Shown here one piece after another: positions 24,901 through 34,301 of a stretch of 64,000 nucleotides of DNA. A program made the position numbers and the translations under genes. The DNA is from Echinococcus granulosus (Eukaryota; Platyhelminthes; Cestoda; Cyclophyllidea; Taeniidae). The notes under the pieces were generated by a model. It searched no databases, had not been told where the DNA came from, and saw only the letters and a list, made by a program, of their open reading frames with translations. The stretch covers positions 1,327,666 through 1,391,665 of the forward strand of contig NW_020170389.1 of the NCBI RefSeq assembly GCF_000524195.1. Reading direction: 5' to 3'. Positions within the stretch are counted from its first letter, which is position 1, and every line of letters begins with the position of its first letter.

Positions 24901-26814
24901 TCGATATGAGTTAACTTCAGTTTTACTCTATCCTAAAATGTGGATCATCACTTTTCATCTAAATCGGTTAATTGCGTTGGTAAACTGAAGTCTTTTACTA
25001 TTTTGCAATAAGTAGGGTGCTTTTATGTCACTCGTTATAGCTTGCGACTCCGCTTTTCGAGCATATGACGAAGGACTTCTTCGAAGTCGCGGAATCCGCC
25101 GCCTGTGAGAAAGCCGTTGATTCCATCCTCGCGACAATCAAATCCCATCCGTGAGTTCGCTTTAGCTCCCCACTACTCCCACTTTTTGCGACTTCACACA
25201 TCGTCTTTGTCACTAGGGTTCCCAAAGAGACTGGTTCCAGCCACCTTCTTTGTAGCCAGCCTGTGGCGATGGCTGTTGAGCTAGAATTCCTGCTATCGCA
25301 ATACGCTGACATCTCGGAAGACCACAGCCAGCTGATGGCCACTTTCAAGAAGAAGGCAGAAGTAGTTGTTTTTGCCAACAAACGTCTCTCGAAACTAATT
25401 CCAAAGGCAAAAAATCTTCTCATCAACGGCCACCCCATAGCCGGCAGTCCTCTCTCTCGCCTCTCTGAAGTCAAGCACCAACTCAGAGACAAAAGTGGCG
25501 GAATGTCTAAGCCAGGCGCAGCCACGTCACTACCTGATAACGAGTACGTCGAAATATGATTTCTTTGGTTTTTTGTTAATTTTAGGAGTCGGTAGTCGTC
25601 AGTCAGTGTTATTACATTCTTATGTGATATAGGTTATGTTGGAGAACGGTGCATTTCTAAAATGCTTTGGAACAGTCATGTTCGCATCGAGCGTTAGTTG
25701 CTGTAGTTCTACGACCCAATTTGGCGCGAAAGTTAGGGAAGTAAAGCCTATAGAAAGTCGTTGATTTGCAAACTCCGCATCTATCATGTTCTTTAATAAT
25801 ACCGATTTTTTTAACGTCGTGAACAGAATTTGTGTATTTCTAGTTTATCTATGCACAAAAAAATGTTTTCACACTATGGTAAGCCAAGGATATTTGCCTA
25901 TAGTTGGATTTCGCCCTCAGAAAATTCATACCCAGGTGTATGATCTTTCTGTCACTAGTCCAGTGACTGGAGCGAGAAATCCCATATTTTGTGACCAGAT
26001 GTGCTAAGTCATTTGTGAGAATGCCACGCTAAGACATCCGAAAGCAGACGCCATAATGAAATGGGGATTATGTCGCTTAAAATACATATTTGATTTCCGC
26101 TTGGCAAATCCAGTGGGTATTGTCCATTTTCATAAACAACTTGTGTGGGTGTCCAAATAAGCTCCTTATTTCCATTCTTTCGGTTTGTTAAAGCTATTTC
26201 CTGTTCCTTTTTGCATACAGAACTGTGTTTGGGAACGGCACTGCATTGAATATCGTATTCGCCCCTTGTAAGTTCCGTTCCACACAGTATTGGCCACCTG
26301 AAACACTAGCTGAAATTCAACAAAACCCCCTTACCTCATATTTATGGCACACATACATTCCGCTTCTGGAAGGTTTGAACAATCATACCTTATGCGTTTT
26401 TCCATCAAGAACTATACTTTTCATATTTATCTTATTTAGTTTTACACAAATTAATTAAAGTTGATTGACATCTCACCTTTATTCTTGCATTTTGCGCACA
26501 ATTGATAAACCTCTACTCTATGCTAATGAATTTACACAGGGAACAAGTAAACTGTTTTCTCATTAAAATCCGGCGTGGAATAGACCCACTTTGTCATCTG
26601 ATTTGCTACAGTCACTTGCACTATACGGGGTCAGGAGAACCTCTCCTTTTGCATTACTGCAGGCCCAATGGAAATTTTTATGCAACAACTGACAGGAGCG
26701 TCCAAACGATCCATCCCCAGCCGAGCCGAATTTGAGGGTGTCCTGGCTGGTGGCAACTTGAAGGGTCCGCTGCGTCTCTACGCCGGACTGACCGGCGGTG
26801 AAGATGAAAACTAG
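21938..26814 (+). CDS. INTS13: Integrator complex subunit 13 (asunder)
   Basis: Eleven exons: 21938-22159, 22202-22518, 22553-22637, 22695-23043, 23869-23961, 24127-24423, 24793-24866, 25041-25150, 25217-25543, 26221-26267 and 26663-26814. All joins keep phase and give 690 residues, close to the ~706 of human INTS13. Family blocks in order: KTVFMMH near the N-terminus, SFVVEAVLEYCRITFDLF, IPMKEE followed by YGVELLHESKAHDFL, LGIKWISPRP, NTRSSVCLSQFVLGG, VMYLHVLAS, FRVIDF and GTRYWP, and a C-terminal SKRSIPSRAEFEGVL block like the conserved NSRKHQEFAGRL tail. INTS13 belongs to a nuclear complex that cleaves and terminates RNA polymerase II transcripts such as snRNAs; asunder is also linked to dynein and spermatogenesis in flies. 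TTTTAG stands about 20 nt before the ATG, so an upstream cis- or trans-splice is possible. Confidence 0.9.
23261..23415 (+). other. Orphan coding-like open frame in INTS13 intron 4
   Basis: About 50 codons are open and end at GG|GTGAGG, a fair donor. The translation includes ENRLWAWTEIRQGKSLTHLD and VDSNLLFHHINPF, unlike typical AT-rich intron noise. Its phases do not fit the flanking INTS13 exons, since joining it to 23869 runs into a stop, and human INTS13 has nothing at this place. It may be chance, a fossil exon or part of a nested transcript. Confidence 0.25.
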
Positions 26815-26858
26815 CCACCATGGCCCTTGTAAATATCCCTGTTTGTTAGTCAGGTTTA

Positions 26859-26864
26859 AATAAA
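26859..26864 (+). terminator. Poly(A) signal of INTS13
   Basis: AATAAA lies 45 nt after the INTS13 stop codon at 26812-26814 and is followed by a T/G-rich stretch, the usual 3'-end layout. Confidence 0.6.
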
Positions 26865-27654
26865 TTATTTTTTGTGACAACTGCCCTCTGGTATTCATGT
26901 TTTCTTATACCCATAGAAGTTGGGAAGATTATGCTGGATGTATTTAGCCACCTTGGACCTACTGAATTTCCTGAGCCCTAGTCTCACAGTTTAAGGCCGT
27001 ATTGCGGTGTGACGGTAACACTGGAGTTGAATAATCCTCAAAATATTTAAAGGTACTCCTCCCCTCCTTACGATCATGAAATCATCCCAGGGGATTCCAT
27101 GATGCTTAGCACAATAATTCGGATGGTAGTCATGACACCTAAGCAGGGAAGTAGTAGTTAACGTCCTAATTTCCCTCAAATTTATCCTTGTTTGCTTTTT
27201 CCGACCGCACCATCTAAGTTGTCTTCGCATTACCTAACTCTTCCACGGAATTCAAATAGATTAGGGAGTATGCATGAGAAGCTCGCTAGTTTACTCTCCG
27301 CCATTGATATAGAACAAGCAATTTGGCTGAAGACAAGTCAGATCAGAATTATGACTGATTCAAGCACAAATGGTTTTTTTAATAAATCATCACGGAAGTA
27401 CAATACACAGAGGATGTATTTTGAGTGGCAATAGCAATTCCCAAACAGTGGTCACGCTATCATTTCATTCTAGTATATTTGATTCAATCAATCAAATTAA
27501 AAATACTGTTTTCCTAGAAATAAGGAATACACTATGTTGCGTTGAGATTGAAAAGATTTGGGTGTAGAGCGGACGGAGAAAAAATGGAATAAAAGGAAAC
27601 ATTGGAAACTGCATAAATTCAGTGACTGGTTGGCACATCACTTTATGTTAAAAC

Positions 27655-29326
27655 CTAGCCAATATTGCACCCGTTATCTGAGGGAGCCGATGTTTGATAT
27701 TGCTGACGCCGCCTCCGACGATTCTCCTCTTCCTCGGCTTCCATCGAAGCAGCGATCACCAGCGCCAGTTGTCTGTCCTCCTCCTCCTGTTTAGCTTTAC
27801 TCATTGCTGCACTATTATTGTTGAAACCGTTGTTAGATTGCTTTGAGGAAAAAGAGTAAAAAATTACACTTTAGTATGGGATCACGAGGAGATTGTCGAT
27901 AGCACACCCCATTGCTAAGATATCCTACTAACATCGACCAATATCTGCTGCTTCAAAGCACGGGGTGGGAATGTACCTTTAACTAATATAGATTCAACTA
28001 GTGTGCGTGGCGTGATGACTAAAAAGGTTGTTATCTAGAGCCGAGAGAACAGTAATGTGGCGATTCATTGTTTTCTGGAGATAATCAACTCCAAGAGAGT
28101 GAATCTTTAAAGGAGTACAGAAGACCGAATAATAAATCAATTAGGAGGAAATTACCCCAGTGACAGCGCGCCTAATTGCTGCGGCCCCAGAGGCAGACAT
28201 TCTCTTTCCGGTGGTGGAAGCTGCTGAAATGCCCTTGCAATTGTGGTCCAATTCGTTTCGATGGCTAATACAGTAGTTGAGGTGACATCGTTCACAGCGC
28301 AAAGGAACCAGTTCATTTTTTTTACACCTCGGCACCGAACAGGCATTGTTAAATATCTGTTAGAAGGATAATCGAAGCTGAGCAGATCACTTAAACCAGA
28401 TCAGAGTTTGCTTCCTAAAAAGGGGACCACTTACTTTCCCTTTCAGTGCAAGAGCTGGTTGAAACTTGCATGCTGTGTCAATGTGGTGGCCAACTTTAAT
28501 GTCAGCAGATTCGTCAGAACCAATGGGAACAGGGACACCGCACAGCGGGCAGACAGGAACTTGGCGTTCCTTCGCATTGCCGACGGAACAAGAATGACAG
28601 TCAAAGAAGTAATGATTCTTACAAAACACTTTACGACAGCCTGAACATCTAACTGGCAGGAAATCTAAAAATTGAACCGACCACGTATTCGAAACTGCAT
28701 GCGATACAATCACACCACTAAAACTTGCACTTCAGCATTAACGGAAAACCCATGAATGCACTTGAAGAACATATCAAATGATTCAAAAGTTCAAATAAAG
28801 CTAGCTACCCATGACAAAAGATAATTAAAATTCAGACAACGTAGTAGTGCTATAAAGGCACAACGTCTAGCATTTAAAGCCCATCAATTTGGGCAAAGTA
28901 GCACGAGACGATGTATCAGGACAAAAAATGCGCCATTAAAAAAGTTTTCACAATAAATCATGCAAAACTCAAAAAATAGGCCAGAAGAGCAGTCCAACAC
29001 CTAAACTAATAAATCTCATTAAAGGCATTGTAAAAGAAGCCGGAAGTGTAAAAGGGGCAGTAACTAAGCAGGTAAACAGTTGATTCTCCAAAAAGCTCAC
29101 ACAAAAAACCTTAAACCCATTTAAAAGTTTCTGACAATGATGTGCATTTGCGTTCCTACTCCGAGTAAAATATTGACGCTTATACAAAAAAATACGCCAC
29201 CAGAAGAACGCCCCTGTTATTGCCCTCAAGATAGGTAAAAAAACAACCAGCGTACGAAAAAGCAAACGCACCTAACATCTGACAGGATTTTACAGCACAT
29301 TGTTCGCCAAGATTGGGAAACTCCAT
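27655..29326 (-). CDS. ZFAND2: AN1-type zinc finger protein 2 (ZFAND2A/B, AIRAP-like)
   Basis: Four exons on the minus strand: 29326-29272, 28664-28435, 28356-28156 and 27840-27655, giving 223 residues. The start MEFPNLGEQC matches the family N-terminus. Two AN1 fingers follow: the first covers about residues 10-44 with CQMLDFLPVRCSGC and VFCKNH, and the second begins CSVPRCKKNE and ends SHRNELDHNC. Between them is VPVCPLCGVPVP. The last exon has an acidic, ubiquitin-interacting-motif-like helix (EEEDRQLALVIAASMEAEEE), an arginine run and a terminal CNIG, which has CaaX geometry. In mammals ZFAND2B is a prenylated ER and proteasome-associated ubiquitin-binding protein, while ZFAND2A lacks this tail. 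The gene converges on INTS13, 840 bp away. Confidence 0.9.
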
Positions 29327-30235
29327 TTCCCGCAACCTACTAATCACAGTAACACAGCAAGGGAACTGCTGGACCCGCCGTACAGTAGACAGGTACAAAC
29401 AATGCCCGGCAAGACAGTCTTTTGACAGGGTAAAAAGGTGCTGTATTATTTAAATACTTTATCAAACTTTTGTTTAATTTTTATTGTTTTTTCATTCTTT
29501 TGCAGAAGAAAAACACCATGTCAAGCTTACATGTAAAAAGTAGTACAATCATGCACTAGATTATTAAAGTAAAATTTGCGATATAATTATTTTACATCGA
29601 ATTTGGAATTTAGCAGAGTACATTTTAGTCTGTTCTTTTTAACGTCTAAGTTTTACTTCAGTAGATCAGAAAACAAAATTTTGCAGGAAATCCAGCAAGT
29701 AGTTTGTTTTGTCTTCTTTTTTAATGAAAGTGTAGACTAATCCTATTTTGCTGTAAGGGCTGTAATTCTATATTTTCTACGGTGCAATGTGTACAACAAA
29801 GAAAGCAGTAGAATTAGTGTGATTGTGTGCGCTTTCCTTCCGTTGTTTGCTACTAGCGCTGCCTGTACGTTTTTTGTGACTTACCTACGGCCATGTGATC
29901 GATTCGACTATGTGGGTTCTGGTGTGTTTGGTTTTTCCTAACAAAATTCAGCGTGATGTATAATTCGTCACTCTGATTTGTGCTTTTGTCGTTTCGAGCT
30001 TGTGATCTAGTTTGGCATGATTTATTCTTATATCTTATTCCCAGATGGTTTTCTTCGTTGTTCCCCATGTCTCATTAGTTTTCTTACCTTTCTCTGTTTT
30101 ATATACCTTGAGGGAGAATAGCTGAAGGCGGGTATTTTTTACTCATTTCTGGCTAAATATATGATGGGTCATTCTCTACCTAGATAAGTTATTAAATAAA
30201 CCTTTAATAATCGCCGCATTTGTGCTCATTTTGCA
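29327..30235. other. Divergent spacer upstream of ZFAND2 and gene X
   Basis: This is likely promoter space for ZFAND2 on the minus strand. At 29505-29508 a pyrimidine-rich tract ends in TTTTGCAG, followed by AAGAAAAACACCATG. That could be a trans-splice or first-exon acceptor of the plus-strand gene, but the frame after that ATG closes after 13 codons unless it is spliced at CAT|GTAAAA. Nothing else is supported. Confidence 0.4.
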
Positions 30236-31874
30236 GCACTTTTCGCTACGAAAACTTTTCTGAGTCTTCACTTTTTACTTTGCTTTGAATCTGTAGGAAC
30301 GGGAAGTCAAAAGCTTATGCCTAATTTCTATGGCATTTTCACTTCTTCCCATCTTGAACACCTTTCTCTTGGTTCTTTAAACCCACTATTACAACAATTT
30401 TCCAACAGTTTGGCTCCTTGTTTGCTTAACCTGGGAGCCCAGGTTCATGTCAAGCCCCTCTGTCTATGACATCGAAATGAATCACTTTTTGCCTTATGCC
30501 ACCTTTGACCACCTGCTCTTTCGCAGATTTTGGAAAACGGCCTTGAATATGCTCATTTTTGCTGTGGAACATCCAGGCCTCTGTAAGTTACATCCTTTTA
30601 CGAACCTTACTTTCTTTTAGTACTTAGGTGGTGGGTTAACAAAGTCGCTTCACTTTTTCCGGGTGCTTACTGCGGCAGAAAGGGAATGAGTGGTAGGTCA
30701 TCCAGACTCCTTATCAAAGGGGAAAATCCACATTCAAAATAGTGCTGTTGAAGTTCGTGATATCTTAAAGGTATTGCTTATCTGATTCGATTATGCCTGC
30801 AAATATCAGTCCCTGTATACAACCACTCTCCATCCAATCTCTCTATTCACTTTGACTCAGTAAATCAAGTGTATCGGTAAATTGCGATTAGCTTATTTAG
30901 AATGGGTTGGTTAAGCTGTACGTGGTGCAATCCATCCAGTAAATAGTTTATCCCTTTTTTGATTACAATAGTATACCCGTCGCTTATAATCCGAAAACTT
31001 TGCCAATGTCAAACAGCTTGAAGAAATCTCTCTGTGATCGCTGAGCGATTTAAAACCCCGGATTAACAAAAGTTAATTCAAAATCTACTATTTGAGTTTG
31101 GATTTCATCAAATTCATTTTCATACCTATAAATATCCCTTAGTATAATCCCTCCCATGGTAATATCCGATAATATGTTTACGCTTTTCCCATAAATAACG
31201 CAATCCCATCTCACTTTGGTCTTCAAAGTCTTTAACTTTATCCATATCGAAGTACAAAAATGATTATGCGATTTTGTTATCTTCAATAGCGTAGATGAGG
31301 TAACCAGGCTCACACCTTCCTTGCTATTCAATATCCCTCGACTTTTGAATTCATGAAAAAGTACTCTATTAGGGCCCTTATTGTTAATACGCATTCTTAG
31401 TGGTAAAAGCTGATTTGTAGGTCCTCAGAACTACTCTGCCTCGAAGGGACCTTCAAGACAATGATCGTAGGCATGCTTTAGTAAACTCTACTCAAGTCCC
31501 CTCTGGGTCTACCCCACCCACTGGATTGTCCGAAAAGAGCATCTCGTCCTCCTCCGCTTCTCTTCCCTTCGAACTCTTCCTTGAGGAGGTCAAAGCACAA
31601 GCCTTCTTTTGCGTAAAATCTGTTTTGAAACGCAATCTCGACCCCTCTTCTAGGACTTCAGCTCAGAAAATCTCTCCTGGCTGGCTATAGAAGCATTCAA
31701 GAAGAAAATTAATCCAAAAGAGGTATATTCACTTGAGGTTGATAATTTCTTACATAGTTCACACTGTATGCAAGCGCACAGCTTGAGTTGAATTGGGACC
31801 GAGTATTATTCGCACATCGTGCTTACCTGAATTTTTCTCGTCCTTCGTTTTAGACTAAGAAACGGTTGCAATAA
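30236..31874 (+). CDS. Unidentified multi-exon protein (gene X), 5' part uncertain
   Basis: The 3' exons are coherent: 31421-31612, 31654-31722 and 31854-31874, all phase 0, with introns of 41 and 131 nt. They encode a Ser-rich stretch, then LPFELFLEEVKAQAFFC, LSWLAIEAFKKKINPKE and a terminal TKKRLQ. Upstream, 30236-30581 must hold exon(s): it starts after TTTTGCAG and ends at CCTCT|GTAAGT. Two frames are open there, one with MPNFYGIFTSSHLEHLSLGS and one with NHFLPYATFDHLLFRRFWKT, and I cannot choose between them. Neither joins directly to 31421 without a stop, so at least one exon between 30582 and 31420 is missing. I do not recognise the family. The gene converges on gene Y, 167 bp away. 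Confidence 0.5.
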
Positions 31875-31875
31875 A
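31870..31875 (+). terminator. Poly(A) signal overlapping the gene X stop codon
   Basis: The last codons read TTG CAA TAA followed by A, so the stop codon (31872-31874) sits inside AATAAA. If this hexamer is the one used, the 3' UTR would be only some tens of bases long. Confidence 0.4.
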
Positions 31876-32041
31876 TAGTACCTTTTACCCTCAGCAACAT
31901 CTCGTGTTAATGTAAACGCGCAAGTAGCCTTCAGTGTATTCAGTTCTTTTTCCTGACCTTATCATGGTATGTTTGCAGCGGCACAAAATGAGGTGAAAGA
32001 CCACGCCTTTTTACTCCAGCCTATGTCTGTTCGCTTACTAC

Positions 32042-33020
32042 TTAATGCTTTTTGGCCTTGAATACTGCAGATATTTGCGCTAATGAAGATGGACTCCTTT
32101 CCACGTTTCCTTCGCTTGTACTTCTACGAGGTCTTCCTGCAGCAGTACCCGGAGTCATGGTAAAATTGGCATTACTACTGCTATGCAGAGTCGTATAAAC
32201 TTCGACGACTCTGCCTGTGGTGGCATTTTGGCCCCCTCGCAGCAAAAAAATGCGGAATCTGCAATCAGTGTTTAACCCTATGCAGGTGAGCCGTGGTGGA
32301 TAGTAACACTGCCTTATAAGCAACCCAGCCTTCCTTTTTTCTATTTTAGGTCCCTCAAAGGTCTTCGTTTGATAAATATATGTATATACATATATGTATA
32401 TATCTCGAAGAAATTCATCTTCTCATTTGTATGTTTGTGTATGCTTTCAGCATTTTCTAGGGCTAGTGATTCTTCTGAGCCACGAGCGTTAATTTCTAAT
32501 CTGAGTTTGTGTTTTCTCTAAGCATTGAAATGATCTTGACTTGTTTGGAGACCACGCGGCCCTCCAAAACCGGGAGAATATGATACTATCACAAATCAAC
32601 TCACAAACTATCCGTAACATCGAGTAGGAAAAGTGTTTGTGAAGCTTTCGGTTTTATTCGCATATGTCTTTGCACGTCTGTTGCCAGGGTTATGTTCGAA
32701 GTGTGTCCTTCATCAGATTATCAGAACTGGATGTGCTGACCTGTATCGCTGAGGGGTTGCTAAAGCTTAAAACAAGGATGTCATACTCCGACCATACTTG
32801 CTGGTCCTTTGGGCGACAGTTGAGTTTCCAAGTTTGTTAGCACGGGCGCCGGCGCCAAATCACATGCTGACAACGAACGTGCCGAAGCCCCTTCGGTCAG
32901 GTCGAGAAAGCCGTGGATTTCGCAACGTGTTCGATTCAAATCTAGTAACGAGGATCCTTTCCTGAAGCTAGTATTCCTAGCCAATGCGTGGCCCCTCCCA
33001 ATTGGTAAAGTAGTACCCAT
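32042..33020 (-). CDS. Unidentified small two-exon protein (gene Y)
   Basis: Exon 1 is 33020-32798 and exon 2 is 32235-32042. The donor GCA A|GTATGG and the acceptor TGCGAG|GG join in phase 1 and give 138 residues ending KAKKH. Exon 1 encodes a basic start (MGTTLPIGRGHALARN) and SSLLDLNRTRCEIHGFLDL. Exon 2 encodes VVEVYTTLHSSSNANF and a basic Ser/Arg segment (GRPRRSTSEGNVERS). No signal peptide, membrane segment or known domain is seen. It lies head to head with COX19, with 152 bp between the start codons, so the two probably share a promoter region. The fit of phase and stop supports the model, but an extra exon between 32236 and 32797 cannot be excluded. Confidence 0.5.
32377..32403. repeat. 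Short TA/TG-rich palindromic run
   Basis: About 27 bp alternate TATATG and TATACA units and read nearly the same on both strands. It lies in the intron of gene Y, just upstream of exon 2 on the plus strand map. Confidence 0.8.
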
Positions 33021-33172
33021 TAAAGTGCAAATATTTGGCGCTATCTCAAGGGCGAAGACGATGTTCCACGACTCCTAAGCATTATGCCTTTGTTCTAACA
33101 TATTCCTCTCGAGGTGCTGATATGATTTGGTTGAATCCTCAAAGCGTATTTTCTCAAGTCAAAACAAGTAAA

Positions 33173-33454
33173 ATGGGAGACGCGGGGGCATTTGTGAATC
33201 AACGGAACAGAGTCAGGCCTCCAGACAAGGGAAGTTTCCCGCTGGATCACAAGGGCGTGTGCAAGAGCATGCGGGAGAATTGGGTAGCCTGCATGAATAC
33301 ACACGCCTGGGACAGCAGTAAATGTCGCTCCGAATCGGCTGCCTACCTGCGCTGCCGCATGGACAACAACCTCATGAGCCCCGAGGAGGTCGCCAAACTG
33401 GGTTACAACGATGTTGAATGGGACCGGGCGGGGCTAATCTACCCTGAGAAATGA
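33173..33454 (+). CDS. COX19: Cytochrome c oxidase assembly protein COX19
   Basis: A single exon of 93 residues when started at MGDAGAFVNQRN. The same frame is open further upstream, but the family begins near here. The block RPPDKGSFPLDHKGVCKS is nearly the same as in human COX19. Twin CX9C motifs are complete: C30 and C40, then C51 and C61 (approximate numbering), which form a CHCH helical hairpin. These proteins act in the mitochondrial intermembrane space and cytosol, take part in copper handling with COX11 for cytochrome oxidase assembly, and are imported through the MIA40 disulfide relay, so no cleavable presequence is expected. No intron is seen. The stop codon is 71 bp from the LSM3 stop codon, facing it. 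Confidence 0.95.
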   Translation: MGDAGAFVNQRNRVRPPDKGSFPLDHKGVCKSMRENWVACMNTHAWDSSKCRSESAAYLRCRMDNNLMSPEEVAKLGYNDVEWDRAGLIYPEK

Positions 33455-33475
33455 CTTACATCTACATCAAATGCC

Positions 33476-33481
33476 TTTATT
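33476..33481 (-). terminator. Poly(A) signal of LSM3, near the COX19 3' end
   Basis: TTTATT on the plus strand is AATAAA on the minus strand, about 45 nt past the LSM3 stop codon. It lies 22 nt downstream of the COX19 stop codon, so the two 3' UTRs very likely overlap. Confidence 0.6.
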
Positions 33482-33525
33482 CGTTATATAAATCTCATTA
33501 CACGTACTACACAGAAAAGGGTATT

Positions 33526-34301
33526 TCATTGTTCCGCCTGTGGTGGGGATATGAGGATGATGCCATCGCCGCGGACAAAAAGCAGAGGAATGCTTCTTTT
33601 CGTCGTCTAGAAACGTGATCAGATAGGTAAACAAGATACCTTGTAGATCTCTTCATAGGTTTCTTCATCGAGTTCCAGCGTTGTTAGTGTCTCGTCAACA
33701 TTGCCGAGGATTAAATTGAGATGGGAGTCGAAACCCTAACATCATGATGGTAAATGATCTCTGAGGTGGAAACAAGGCGGCAAAGTGGAACATAAGGCTA
33801 CGGTGGACGAATTAAGTTGACTTCCGATGGTATAACGTGAGAAAGTACCGTTAAAGAGAGTTGCTGGAATTATAAGTGATAGAACAAGTGATTGGCGTCA
33901 TTCCAATAAGTTTGGTTTGCCATTATCCACGGAGCGGGGAGATTGGTTAAAGAGTAAATTATCAGGTACTTAGTTGCTTTGCGAATTGTAAATAAAAGAT
34001 AACTTTAAGTCGAAACTACCTAGGAAGACAGCGCAAAAGCAACAGACATTAATAATGCAGTAAAGTCAATAAGCACTAATAGTAGAGCAAAGCAAGCTAC
34101 AAAGGGAAGTAATGTCAGCACTCACGTGGAGAACACCAACTAATTCTCTATTGTGACGCATTTTCACAAATACTTTTTCGTCCAGACTCAGTCGAATCAA
34201 ATCTAGAGGTTCCTCAACCAACACAGGTTGCTCAAACTATGGTGTGGAACACAATAAAGAATTACGTAAATTACAGGAGGAGCTTCCTTCTCTTCTTCCA
34301 T
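33526..34301 (-). CDS. LSM3: U6 snRNA-associated Sm-like protein LSm3
   Basis: Four exons: 34301-34275, 34236-34126, 33735-33640 and 33606-33526, all phase 0, giving 104 residues (human 102). Sm1 is seen as [19 protein letters not shown], then [20 protein letters not shown] and [11 protein letters not shown]; Sm2 is [15 protein letters not shown]. All are close to human LSM3. LSm3 is part of the LSm1-7 ring for mRNA decay in the cytoplasm and of the LSm2-8 ring that binds the U6 3' oligo(U) in the nucleus. The introns are 38, 390 and 33 nt; the 33-nt one (33607-33639) is the shortest in the window. It converges with COX19. Confidence 0.96.

Noticed and set aside
25028..25525. 165-codon minus-strand frame over INTS13 exons
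   Set aside because: The plus strand carries the conserved INTS13 frame with proper splice sites here.
28152..28346. Alternative minus-strand frame starting MPVRCRGVKK
   Set aside because: It is a shifted frame over ZFAND2 exon 3; the other frame carries the AN1 zinc ligands and joins in phase.
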